Position numbers and translations under genes: made by a program. The notes under the pieces are model-generated. The model ran no database searches, was not told where the DNA came from, and was given only the letters and a program-made list of their open reading frames with translations. From Luteolibacter ambystomatis (GTDB lineage Bacteria; Verrucomicrobiota; Verrucomicrobiia; Verrucomicrobiales; Akkermansiaceae), in assembly GCF_018137965.1 (NCBI RefSeq), contig NZ_CP073100.1, positions 4,537,754 through 4,601,753 on the forward strand: a stretch of 64,000 bases of DNA. Reading direction: 5' to 3'. Below are positions 1 to 7,712 of this stretch, piece after piece (the stretch's first letter is position 1; every line of letters begins with the position of its first letter).

Positions 1-596
1 TGTTGCTGCAGGTGGTCTTCCATGCCGAGCTCGCTGAGGAAGCGGGACGTTTCAATCTCGATGACATCGCGCGTGGCATCAGCGACAAGCTGGTGCGGCG
101 TCATCCCCATGTCTTCGGTTCCAGTGTCGCGGATGGTCCGGATGCGGTGCTGACGCAGTGGGATGCGATCAAGCGCGCGGAGAAAGGTGAGGTCGGCGAA
201 AAGCCGTTTCTTCATGGAGTCGGCAAGGGATTGCCCGCATTGCCACGCGCGGCGAAGCTTCAGAAGAAGGCCGCGAAGGTCGGATTCGATTGGCCGCAGG
301 AAACCGGTGTGATCGCGAAGATCCGCGAGGAACTCCAGGAGTTGGAAGCGGCCGTGGATGCACAGGATATCGAGGCGGTGTCCGAGGAACTCGGCGATCT
401 CATGTTCAGCGCGGTGAATCTCGCGCGCTTCCGCGGTGCCGATCCGGAAGTGCTGATGGCCCGCGCCAATGCCAAGTTCGAGGACCGTTTCCATGCCATG
501 GAGCGCCTGCTTGCGGCCAAGGGCTTGTCGCTCGCCGATGCCACTGCGGACCAGATGGAAGAGGCTTGGGACGAAGCCAAGCGGGCGGAGAAATAG
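1..596 (+). CDS. mazG: Nucleoside triphosphate pyrophosphohydrolase MazG (5'-truncated by window edge)
   Basis: MazG hydrolyses (d)NTPs to the monophosphate and pyrophosphate, acting as a cytosolic house-cleaning enzyme. The visible 197 residues cover the end of the first MazG domain (an EE.....ARGISDKLVRRHPHVF stretch, the RHPHVF being characteristic) and the whole second MazG domain. The second domain carries the metal-binding helix pair EELQELE and EELGDLMFSAVNLAR (about residues 110-145 of the visible part). The frame is open to the left edge, and family members are about 260 residues, so some 60-70 N-terminal residues lie outside. It ends with TAG at 594-596, which matters because it shows amber is a normal stop in this genome. 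The sulfatase gene follows 70 bases downstream on the same strand. Confidence 0.93.
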   Translation, partial: LLQVVFHAELAEEAGRFNLDDIARGISDKLVRRHPHVFGSSVADGPDAVLTQWDAIKRAEKGEVGEKPFLHGVGKGLPALPRAAKLQKKAAKVGFDWPQETGVIAKIREELQELEAAVDAQDIEAVSEELGDLMFSAVNLARFRGADPEVLMARANAKFEDRFHAMERLLAAKGLSLADATADQMEEAWDEAKRAEK

Positions 597-666
597 GGCA
601 TGCGTGGAACTCCCGGCCCCGGCCGGTGTTTTGTTGCAACAGCGCGTTCTTGCGCGCGTTTTTCCC

Positions 667-2319
667 ATGATGCGAACCTCGTTCCGGACCCTTTTGGCCA
701 CCTGTGTCGGATGGAGTCTTCTCCTTGCCGGAGCCCTTGCTGCGGACACTCCGCCCGAGCGGCCTAACATCCTGTTTCTCTTCAGCGATGATCACGCGCT
801 GTCCACCATCAGCGCCTATGGGCGCACGCTCTACGGTGGCCGGGTGTTGAACGAAACGCCGAACATTGACCGCATCGCGAAGGAGGGAGCGATTTTCACG
901 CGCAGCTTTTGCACGAACTCGATCTGCGTGCCGAGCCGTGCCACCGTGTTGACCGGGAAGTTCTCGCACAAGAACGGCGTCTATGGCCTGGCCTCGTTGT
1001 GGAAGCCGCAGCAGACCTTTCCGAAGCTGCTTTCCGCCGCCGGTTATCAAACCGCATTGATCGGGAAATGGCATCTCGTGCCTCAACCCACCGATGAGTT
1101 CGACTACTGGAAGGTGCTGTCCGGAAATGGCGGCCAGGGCGATTACTACAACCCTGCCTTCGCCGAAAAAGGGAAGCCCGGCGAACGCCAGGAAACCGGC
1201 ACTTCATCCGACATCATCGCGGCCGATTCGATCCGCTGGCTGGAGCAGCGGGACAAATCGCGCCCGTTCCTGATGATGACGCAGTTCAAGGCTCCGCATG
1301 TTCATCGCATGCCCGCGCCGCGTTTCCTGAGCGCGTATTCGGATGTGAAGTTCCCGCAGCCGCCGACCTTCCATGACGATTATGCGGGACGCTCCGCCTA
1401 TCTCTCGAAGTCGTTCATGAAATTCTCCGGCATGGATGAGGCCGCGCTGAACATCTTCCCGCCGGACAAGCCGCTCGATCCTGCCAGCAAGACCGGCAAG
1501 GCGCTCGCCCGCCTCACCCCGGAGCAACGTGAATCCTTCATCAACAGCTACCGCGCGGCCAACGAGGAATACTATCGTCTCAAGGCGGAGGGGAAGCTCA
1601 CCGGCGAGGCGCTGCTCGACTACAAGTACCAGCGTTACATGCGCGACTACGCCCGCTGCGTGGCGGAGGTGGATGACAATGTCGGCAAGCTGTTGCAGTG
1701 GCTGGACACGGCCGGTCTTGCGGCGAACACCATCGTCATCTATTGCTCCGACCAAGGGTTCTTCAATGGCGAGCACGGCTGGACCGACAAGCGCATGATG
1801 AATGAGGAATCCTTCATGATGCCGTTCCTCATCCGCTGGCCCGGTGTGGTGAAGCCGGGTCGGAAAGTGGAGTCGATGATCCAGAACATCGACTACGCGC
1901 CCACCTTCCTCGATGTCGCCGGAGCATCCATTCCCATGGATATGCAGGGGCGTTCGCTGGTTCCCATTCTCCGCAATGAGAAGGCTCCGGACGATTGGCG
2001 GAAAAGCCTCTACTATCACTACTACGATGACGGCTCCTACAACCTGCCGCGCATCGAGGGCGTACGCACCAGCCGCTACAAGCTGATCCGCTATTACATC
2101 CCCGGCCAGCGCGAGGACTGGGATCTCATGGACCTGGAGAAAGACCCGCTGGAGACCAAGTCCTTCCGCGGACAAGAGGGTTACGACACCGTGGAGCAGG
2201 AGTTGCGGGTCGAGCTCGCCCGCTTGCGCAAAACCTATGACGTGCCGGACCGCGAGCCCACGCGCGCGGAGGTGAACTCCGTGCGCCAGTCCAAAGGGGA
2301 GCCGGCCAAGGGCGATTGA
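667..2319 (+). CDS. Secreted type I sulfatase
   Basis: 550-residue arylsulfatase-family hydrolase, exported by an N-terminal signal peptide (hydrophobic residues 8-25, cleavage near AGALA-AD). The catalytic motif C-x-P-S-R is present as C87-V-P-S-R91. The Cys would be converted to formylglycine by an FGE or anSME enzyme not seen in this window. Metal ligands are suggested by the DD pair at 41-42 after the NILFLFS strand, and by the DQGFFNGEHGW segment near residue 360. The likely substrate is a sulfated polysaccharide or glycosaminoglycan, but it cannot be assigned from sequence alone. The ATG at 667 (with a second ATG at 670) is chosen because it places the signal peptide first; the open frame upstream of it overlaps mazG and encodes no export signal. 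It converges on the LOG gene with a 3-base gap. Confidence 0.93.
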   Translation: MMRTSFRTLLATCVGWSLLLAGALAADTPPERPNILFLFSDDHALSTISAYGRTLYGGRVLNETPNIDRIAKEGAIFTRSFCTNSICVPSRATVLTGKFSHKNGVYGLASLWKPQQTFPKLLSAAGYQTALIGKWHLVPQPTDEFDYWKVLSGNGGQGDYYNPAFAEKGKPGERQETGTSSDIIAADSIRWLEQRDKSRPFLMMTQFKAPHVHRMPAPRFLSAYSDVKFPQPPTFHDDYAGRSAYLSKSFMKFSGMDEAALNIFPPDKPLDPASKTGKALARLTPEQRESFINSYRAANEEYYRLKAEGKLTGEALLDYKYQRYMRDYARCVAEVDDNVGKLLQWLDTAGLAANTIVIYCSDQGFFNGEHGWTDKRMMNEESFMMPFLIRWPGVVKPGRKVESMIQNIDYAPTFLDVAGASIPMDMQGRSLVPILRNEKAPDDWRKSLYYHYYDDGSYNLPRIEGVRTSRYKLIRYYIPGQREDWDLMDLEKDPLETKSFRGQEGYDTVEQELRVELARLRKTYDVPDREPTRAEVNSVRQSKGEPAKGD

Positions 2320-2322
2320 GGA

Positions 2323-3141
2323 CTACTTCGCCAGCGCCTGTTCGTCCAATAGAGGGCTGGGTTTCGGCAGGCGCCGGCGTCGCAGGCCGAACTGCCGCAC
2401 GGCGTGGCGCTGGAGTTCCGCCACCGCTTCATCGACATCATCGGTGAAGAACACGATGTCCGGGTCCTCCGGGCTGATGGTTCCTTCCTCCGCCATCTTG
2501 TAGAGGAAGTCCACCAGCGGCTGCCAGTAGTCCTTGCCCATCAGGATGACGGGGAAGTTCCGCAGCTTGCCGGTTTGGATCAGAGTCATGGTCTCGAACA
2601 TTTCATCGAGCGTGCCCGCGCCGCCGGGCAGCACGATGAAGGCGTAGGAGTATTTGATGAGCACCGTTTTGCGCGTGAAGAAATAGCGCATGGTGAAGGA
2701 TTTGTGGACGTAGGGATTGAGGTGCTGTTCGAAGGGCAGCTCGATGTTCACGCCGATCGAGCGTCCGCCCGCTTCGAAGGCACCGCGGTTCCCCGCCTCC
2801 ATGATCCCGGGTCCGCCCCCGGTCATGACGGTGAAGCCCAGCCGCGCGCATTCCTCGCCCATGCGCCGCGCCAGCTCGTAGTAGGTCGTGCCCGGCTTCG
2901 TGCGCGCGGAGCCGAAGATGGTCACGCACGGCCCCACGAAGTGCAGGATGCGGAAGGCGCGCAGGAAATCCAGGCTCACCCGGAACAGCGTGCCGAAGTC
3001 ATGCAGCCGCGAGCGCGGACCGGACAGGAACGAGTGATCGGGCGAAACCAGCTCGAACAACTCCTGTTCGATGATGTCTTTCTCACTGATGCCATGGCCG
3101 TCGGTGGGCTGGGGAGAGTCGGGACAATTCGGGGCAGTCAC
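2323..3141 (-). CDS. LOG-family (TIGR00730) Rossmann-fold nucleotide hydrolase
   Basis: 272-residue cytosolic protein of the 'lysine decarboxylase-like'/LOG family, whose characterised members are nucleoside-5'-monophosphate phosphoribohydrolases (cytokinin-activating LOG, PpnN-like). The signature GGGPGIMEA-x-NRGA lies around residues 115-130 and the catalytic PGGAGTLDE around 205-215, both intact. A roughly 70-residue N-terminal extension before the Rossmann core is typical of the longer bacterial subgroup. The gene stands alone on the minus strand, tail to tail with the sulfatase gene, and ends in TAG. The physiological substrate is not known from sequence. Confidence 0.88.
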   Translation of the reverse strand: MTAPNCPDSPQPTDGHGISEKDIIEQELFELVSPDHSFLSGPRSRLHDFGTLFRVSLDFLRAFRILHFVGPCVTIFGSARTKPGTTYYELARRMGEECARLGFTVMTGGGPGIMEAGNRGAFEAGGRSIGVNIELPFEQHLNPYVHKSFTMRYFFTRKTVLIKYSYAFIVLPGGAGTLDEMFETMTLIQTGKLRNFPVILMGKDYWQPLVDFLYKMAEEGTISPEDPDIVFFTDDVDEAVAELQRHAVRQFGLRRRRLPKPSPLLDEQALAK

Positions 3142-3245
3142 TTCCCTTCACTAACACATTTCCCGGTTGGATTCCAGAAGATGACGTTTGAACACGGCAG
3201 GGGATTTTTGCGGCGGACCGCAGCCCCGGCCGGTAGGCTGCCGCC

Positions 3246-3671
3246 ATGGAACTGACGCTCGCCACGCCCACGCTGCTGTTTCCCGCCAGTTCCCTGCTGT
3301 TCCTGGCCTATACCAACCGCTTCCTCCACCTCTCCGCCCTCATCCGGAAGCTGCATGTCGATTTCCTGGAAGGTCACCATCCAGCGGTCCAGGCGCAGAT
3401 CCGGAATTTGAAAACGCGCCTGTGGCTGATCCGCTGGATGCAGGCCTTCGGTGTGGTGAGCCTGCTGTTCTGCTTGGCCTCGATGGGCGCTTTCTTTTAC
3501 GAGGGCGTGGCCCAGGCGAAGATGCTGTTCGGCATCGCGTTGGGGCTGATGGGCGTGTCACTGGTCATGTCCCTCGCGGAAGTGCTCCTTTCCGGCGGGG
3601 CACTGGCGATCTTCCTGCGGGACATGGGGGAGGAGGCGTTGCACCCCCGGGGCAAGGACGATGAGACTTGA
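3246..3671 (+). CDS. DUF2721 family membrane protein
   Basis: 141-residue inner-membrane protein matching the DUF2721 pattern: an N-terminal hydrophobic segment (about residues 5-25), a basic cytoplasmic helix (RNLKTRLWLIR, about 52-63), then two transmembrane segments (about 66-88 and 94-118). Function is unknown. The stop TGA (3669-3671) is directly abutted by an ATG for the next frame (TGAATG). With the two downstream ATGA overlaps, this makes a tightly coupled four-gene unit. Confidence 0.75.
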   Translation: MELTLATPTLLFPASSLLFLAYTNRFLHLSALIRKLHVDFLEGHHPAVQAQIRNLKTRLWLIRWMQAFGVVSLLFCLASMGAFFYEGVAQAKMLFGIALGLMGVSLVMSLAEVLLSGGALAIFLRDMGEEALHPRGKDDET

Positions 3672-3701
3672 ATGCTTCGGCTTTGTCTGGCAAAGCGGGG
3701 C

Positions 3702-4337
3702 ATGACGACACGCGAGGAGGCGGCCGAACAACTGCGGGTGATCCGCTCGATGATGGAACGGGCCACGGTGTTCCGGGCCCTCTCCGGGGAAACCGCTCTG
3801 GTCGGTGGCGCGGCGGCACTTGGAGCCGCGTGGGTGTCGGAAAACAAAACCGGCTGGGTGTGGGCGGGCGTTTGGCTGGCAGGGTTGGCTGCGGTGCTGC
3901 TTTTCAACGTTTGGCAGATCTTCCGCGTGGCGGCGGCGAAGAACGGCCGGATGTGGACCTCCGGCCTGAAGCTGGCGATCCGCGGCGCGCTGCCCTCGAT
4001 CATGGCAGGCGGCTTCCTCGGTCTGCTGTCGGTGCGGGGAGGCTTTCCTGCCGCCACTTCCCAGGCCGCGTGTTTCTGGATCCTCCACTACGGCATCGCC
4101 CTGCTGGCGATCCGTGAGTTCGCGCCGAAGTCGATGGTTTGGCTCGGCTGGGCCTTTGTCATCTTCGGGGTTTTCGCACTGGCGGCGATGACCGGCCTGC
4201 TTGGCACCCAGGTCGCGCCGGTGATGGCCTACCTGAAAAACGGCTCCCGGCTGATGGCGATTGCCTTCGGGGGCTTCCATCTGGTTTATGGCGCGGCCAT
4301 CGTGACCACCGGTCGCCGCGAGGAAGCCGCCGCATGA
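3702..4337 (+). CDS. Membrane protein paired with winged-helix regulator
   Basis: 211-residue polytopic membrane protein, not recognised as a named family. A short charged N-terminus (REEAAEQLRVIRSMMERA) precedes about five to six hydrophobic segments. I chose ATG 3702 because the N-terminus resembles proteins that accompany small winged-helix regulators. An in-frame ATG at 3672, fused to the preceding stop as TGAATG, would add ten residues and is a genuine alternative through translational coupling. Its stop overlaps the regulator start (ATGA at 4334-4337). The pairing suggests that the membrane protein and the regulator belong to one sensory unit; this is inference. Confidence 0.7.
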   Translation: MTTREEAAEQLRVIRSMMERATVFRALSGETALVGGAAALGAAWVSENKTGWVWAGVWLAGLAAVLLFNVWQIFRVAAAKNGRMWTSGLKLAIRGALPSIMAGGFLGLLSVRGGFPAATSQAACFWILHYGIALLAIREFAPKSMVWLGWAFVIFGVFALAAMTGLLGTQVAPVMAYLKNGSRLMAIAFGGFHLVYGAAIVTTGRREEAAA

Positions 4338-4633
4338 TCGACTTTTCCCAGATCGACAAAACCATCCATGAGAAGGGGCGGCTCTCCATCATGACGCTGC
4401 TCGCTTCCCGTGTGGAGCCGTGGCCGTTCCAAGATCTCAAGGCGGAGCTGGACATGAGCGACGGCAATCTCATCACCCACCTCCGCACCTTGGAAAAGGC
4501 CGGCTTCATCGCCGGAGAAAAGTTCACCGGTGACGGTCGGCCGCAGACGCTCTATACGCTGAACAAGGAGGGGAGGAAGGCTTTCGAGCAGTACCTTTCC
4601 ATCCTCGCCCAGATCCTCGACCTCGGGAAATGA
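4334..4633 (+). CDS. Winged-helix transcriptional regulator (PF13601-like)
   Basis: 99-residue protein that is almost entirely one winged helix-turn-helix domain. Helix H1 is IHEKGRLSIMTLLA, the recognition region is LDMSDGNLITHLRTLEKAGFI, and the wing is KFTGDGRPQTLYTLNKEGR. This is the compact MarR/ArsR-like type (PF13601) that represses its own or neighbouring operons. It overlaps the upstream membrane protein gene (ATGA) and the downstream EEP gene (ATGA at 4630-4633). The two CTTTG-N5-CAAAG palindromes at 5616-5630 and 5675-5689, about 1 kb downstream, are plausible binding sites; that link is inferred from position only. Confidence 0.85.
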   Translation: MIDFSQIDKTIHEKGRLSIMTLLASRVEPWPFQDLKAELDMSDGNLITHLRTLEKAGFIAGEKFTGDGRPQTLYTLNKEGRKAFEQYLSILAQILDLGK

Positions 4634-5580
4634 AGCGGACGCGGAAGGCCAGGGAGAAGTCCGGACCTCCGGTGGCCGGGTGGCGCCGGATCACCGGGAT
4701 CGCGGCTCTCGTGCTCGCAGTCGTGTCCGTGCTGGTTTCATCCACGGTCCGGGACCAGTGGGTGCCCACGGCGCTGGTCATGTTTGCCACGCCGTGGCTG
4801 GTGCGGCTCGGATTGGTCGCCTTCGTGCTTTCCACCCGTCCCGGCAAGGTGATGGTGTGGATCGCCATGGCGGTCGCCCTTTTGTCGGGCTTGGAAGGTT
4901 GGCGCTCCTTCCGCTGGCGGGATGAAAAATCCGTTGCCACCAAGGACGGCTTCGATGTCACCTTGTGGAACTGTGGGCACCGCCTGTCCCGGATGCCGGA
5001 GCAATGGAGCGAGTTGGCTGGACCAGACACCCGCGTGGTGGTCTTGATCGAGGCGGGGGTGTTTTCCGCGGAGGAGTGGGCGGCTTTCACCACGGCTGCT
5101 CCGGAGCTCGATTGGCACCAGCTTGAGGGCGGCATTGTCGTGGGGGTGCGCGGGCGCTTCATCGGCAGCGAGTTGTTCGAGGGGCTTCCCAAGCTGCGCT
5201 GCCATCGCATCCAAGTGTCCATCAGCGGGGTGATCCATACCGTGCTGGCCTGCGATGTGCCCTCGCAGCCATGGCTGCTCCGCGAGCCCTATCTCGATCG
5301 CATCCGCACGGTGGCGAAGGAGCGCCGTTGCCTCATCGCAGGGGATTTCAACACGCCGCCCGCAGCGGTGGGCTATGACGATTGGCGGAGGGACTTCACC
5401 TTTGCGAATGCGGCCCAGACAAGGGGCTTCGTCGAGACCTGGCCCTTCGGCGTACCCCTGCTTCAACTCGATCAGCTCTGGCTCAGCCATGACCTGAAAT
5501 GCACCTCGGTCATCCGCCAACCGAGCCTTCACTCCGATCACGCGCGGATGACGTTTCACGTCGCTCCGGCCATTCGATGA
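4630..5580 (+). CDS. Membrane-anchored endonuclease/exonuclease/phosphatase (EEP) family protein
   Basis: 316 residues. Three hydrophobic segments (about 20-41, 48-68, 74-88) are followed by an EEP-fold domain from about residue 105. Visible EEP hallmarks are the DVTLWN strand, VVLIEAG in the position of the catalytic Glu, the GDFNTPP motif, LQLDQLWLS near the end, and a terminal SDHARM. It is probably a metal-dependent phosphodiesterase with its catalytic domain outside the membrane core; substrate unknown. It is the last gene of the DUF2721/membrane/wHTH/EEP unit. After it comes 111 bp holding the duplicated palindromes. Confidence 0.78.
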   Translation: MKRTRKAREKSGPPVAGWRRITGIAALVLAVVSVLVSSTVRDQWVPTALVMFATPWLVRLGLVAFVLSTRPGKVMVWIAMAVALLSGLEGWRSFRWRDEKSVATKDGFDVTLWNCGHRLSRMPEQWSELAGPDTRVVVLIEAGVFSAEEWAAFTTAAPELDWHQLEGGIVVGVRGRFIGSELFEGLPKLRCHRIQVSISGVIHTVLACDVPSQPWLLREPYLDRIRTVAKERRCLIAGDFNTPPAAVGYDDWRRDFTFANAAQTRGFVETWPFGVPLLQLDQLWLSHDLKCTSVIRQPSLHSDHARMTFHVAPAIR

Positions 5581-5615
5581 CCATGGCGTCCGCGTTTTTG
5601 CTTGTCCGGATCTAA

Positions 5616-5630
5616 CTTTGCGATACAAAG
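5616..5630. promoter_or_regulatory. Palindromic operator copy 1, CTTTG-N5-CAAAG
   Basis: CTTTGCGATACAAAG has a perfect 5-bp inverted repeat around a 5-base centre. It is embedded in an 18-bp direct repeat (5614-5631) that recurs at 5673-5690 with one mismatch. This is the form of a dimeric repressor site. Candidate regulator: the winged-helix protein encoded at 4334-4633. Confidence 0.6.
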
Positions 5631-5674
5631 CAAATGATCCTCCGGCCTGCCGCCGGATTTTTTGGCGGAAACAA

Positions 5675-5689
5675 CTTTGCAATACAAAG
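5675..5689. promoter_or_regulatory. Palindromic operator copy 2, CTTTG-N5-CAAAG
   Basis: CTTTGCAATACAAAG, second copy, centred 59 bp after the first. It ends two bases before the ATG at 5692, so a bound protein would block ribosome access or transcription of the IspH-like gene. No Shine-Dalgarno sequence is visible between it and the start. Confidence 0.6.
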
Positions 5690-5691
5690 CT

Positions 5692-6552
5692 ATGAATGCG
5701 GTCATGTCGAAGCAAAACACGGGCACCCGGGCTGGCGTGGAGATCCGGATGGCGGCGGTACTGGGGATGGATACGGAAACACGGATAGCGCTCGAAAGTC
5801 TGGAGCGCCTCGCCGCCCAGGGAGCGGTGGCCATCCCGGGGATCTTCATGCCGGACGCGGGCGTGGCGGCGAAGCTGCGCCAATGGGGCGTGATCGAGGA
5901 TGCCACCGAGCAGGATTTCCGGCGGGTGAAAACCGTGGCGCTGCCCTACGGGGGGGTGAGCGGCCGGGACAGGCGCCGCTGGAAGGAGGAAGGCTGGCGG
6001 ATCGTGGACACCCGCTCGACCCACGTCCGCCGCGCGCAGGTGACCCTCGGCCTGCTGAAGCTGGAGGGTGCGCAAACTCTGGTGATCGGCCGTCACGATG
6101 ACCCGGAGACCATGGCTCTGGCCGCAGACTATCCCGGCACGATCATTCTGGAGGACACCACCGACATCGCCCGCCTGCACTACGCTCCGGCCTTTGGCGC
6201 GGTGTGCCAGACCACTCTCTCGCCCCGGCGGGTGGCGTGGCTGTCCCAGCAGCTCCGGATGCGGTACCGTGACGCCAGGCTTTCTTTTTTGGATACCCTA
6301 TCCCCCGGCATGGCCACGCGGGAGCGGTCGCTGGAGTCGCTTTGCGATTGGTGCGATGGCGTGTTGGTGGCCGGTGATCCCGGGGAGTCCTCGGTGGAGG
6401 CCCTCTTGGAAACCGTGCGGCGTTGTGGAAAAACCGCGGCGGACGAGGGTGATATGCATGCCCTCCACGGCTGTCGCAGGATCGCCGTGGCGGCGGGAGC
6501 CTTCGTCCTGCCGGAGCGGGTGGCGGAGTTGGCCGGCAAGTTGACCCGTTGA
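5692..6552 (+). CDS. IspH/LytB-fold protein lacking the Fe-S cysteines (putative pseudoenzyme)
   Basis: 286 residues that can be aligned end to end by eye with IspH (4-hydroxy-3-methylbut-2-enyl diphosphate reductase). G11-T-R-A-G-V-E stands for GFCAGVD, V105-D-T-R-S-T for FDATCP, G133-x4-P-E for GHAGHPE, C172-QTTLS for TQTTLS, and VLVAG near 224-228 for the last-domain VLVVG. The C-terminal A-A-G-A corresponds to T-A-G-A. All three cluster cysteines of the E. coli enzyme appear replaced (Cys12 by R13, Cys96 by S109, Cys197 by S204). The substrate-site histidines also appear lost (H41 by P54, H74 by G87, H124 by D137), although Glu126 and the QTT motif remain. It therefore cannot be a functional IspH by the known mechanism. 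The start could also be ATG 5704. Two operator-like palindromes precede it. Confidence 0.7.
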   Translation: MNAVMSKQNTGTRAGVEIRMAAVLGMDTETRIALESLERLAAQGAVAIPGIFMPDAGVAAKLRQWGVIEDATEQDFRRVKTVALPYGGVSGRDRRRWKEEGWRIVDTRSTHVRRAQVTLGLLKLEGAQTLVIGRHDDPETMALAADYPGTIILEDTTDIARLHYAPAFGAVCQTTLSPRRVAWLSQQLRMRYRDARLSFLDTLSPGMATRERSLESLCDWCDGVLVAGDPGESSVEALLETVRRCGKTAADEGDMHALHGCRRIAVAAGAFVLPERVAELAGKLTR

Positions 6553-6601
6553 CCGTGAACGAGTGCTTGGCGGCGCGCGGCGGGTATGCAAGAAGACCTC
6601 C

Positions 6602-7564
6602 ATGCGTGGATTCCCTGTTGTTGCCGTGATGCTTGCCATCGCCCCGTTCGCCCATGCCGATTCTCTCAGCCAGGCGGATCGGGACATGCTTCTGGAAAAG
6701 CTGGAGAAGATCCAGGAAGCGGCGGACGCCAAGACGGATGCGCGATTTGGAGTGGCCATCGCGGCTTTCCGGAATGCTCTCACCAGCGATCAGGCCGCCT
6801 TGGAGCTTTACCTGAAATGCGTGGAGAAGCAGCAGGTGGAGGAGCAGCACAAGAAGCCGCAGGAATTCCGGGAATGGAAGCGCCGCCAGGAAGCCCAGCT
6901 CGGAGACGTGGGGTTCCACCACGCGCTGCGGTTCCAGTTGCGCTGGCTGCTGCTCACGATGCAGGTCGCTTCGTCCAAAAAGGACGTGAGCACCTTCGGT
7001 CCGGAGGCCGGCAAAATTCTCGATGAGATTTTCCTGGATGCGGACAAGCTCGCGGATCAACGCGGATACCTGCGCCAGTCCGCCGTCGGCTCCGTCTTCG
7101 GCCAGACCTACGGCCTTGACGGGCTCAATATGAAGGAATGGCCGAATTCCCCGCTCGATACGAATAATATCTACGAGCGCCTCATCCTGCCTTCGTTGCG
7201 CAATCCGGAGAAGACCGATGCACTGCGCGCCACCTGGATGAGACGCATCCAGCAGGAAGGGATCGCCGCCACCACGTGGTCGAAGGACGCGGGGGGCCAG
7301 GAACGATTCCAGCAGGATACCTATCCGGAACTCATGTGGCAGATGGAGACGGATGTCTTCCACGCCGGCGACCAGAAGGGCGCGGCCTTGCACATGTTCC
7401 AGCATCTGGAGAAATACGCCTCGCATCCGAAGGCGTCGGATTGGGCGAAGCAGTTCAAGGAGCTGCTGAGTCCGCGCGCCGCCACTGCCAAGGTGAAGGA
7501 GCCCGCCACCCCGTTTGGCACGACCGCTCCCACCCCTCCGCCGGTTCCGACCCCGGGCCAATGA
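6602..7564 (+). CDS. Secreted hypothetical protein
   Basis: 320-residue exported protein. A signal peptide (MRGFPVVAVMLAIAPFAHA, cleavage before DSLSQ) is followed by a mostly alpha-helical, charged body (coiled-coil-like EKLEKIQEAADAK; KQQVEEQHKKPQEF) and a Pro-rich tail (about residues 305-320, TPPPVPTPGQ). No catalytic motif is recognised. ATG 6602 is chosen because it gives the signal peptide; the longer open frame from 6563 adds an unlikely basic leader. The gene stands alone between the IspH-like gene and the LysR regulator and resembles the lineage-specific secreted proteins common in Verrucomicrobiota. Confidence 0.7.
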   Translation: MRGFPVVAVMLAIAPFAHADSLSQADRDMLLEKLEKIQEAADAKTDARFGVAIAAFRNALTSDQAALELYLKCVEKQQVEEQHKKPQEFREWKRRQEAQLGDVGFHHALRFQLRWLLLTMQVASSKKDVSTFGPEAGKILDEIFLDADKLADQRGYLRQSAVGSVFGQTYGLDGLNMKEWPNSPLDTNNIYERLILPSLRNPEKTDALRATWMRRIQQEGIAATTWSKDAGGQERFQQDTYPELMWQMETDVFHAGDQKGAALHMFQHLEKYASHPKASDWAKQFKELLSPRAATAKVKEPATPFGTTAPTPPPVPTPGQ

Positions 7565-7672
7565 CCGCCCTCCGCCGCCGGTGCGCCGCACGTCATGAGC
7601 GCGGACCGCACCGGACGGGGAGTTTGCGAGACGCCTGAAGATGCACCGCAATCAGGCGATTCCGTGAGTCGA

Positions 7673-7690
7673 ATGTTTTTGTCAAAACAT
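7673..7690. promoter_or_regulatory. Inverted repeat upstream of lysR-type gene
   Basis: ATGTTTT-TGTC-AAAACAT is a perfect 7-bp inverted repeat with a 4-base centre, 23 bp before the regulator start codon. It contains the T-N11-A arrangement typical of LysR-type boxes, so an autoregulatory site is plausible. Confidence 0.45.
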
Positions 7691-7712
7691 CGATTCCGGT
7701 GATGATGGCCTT

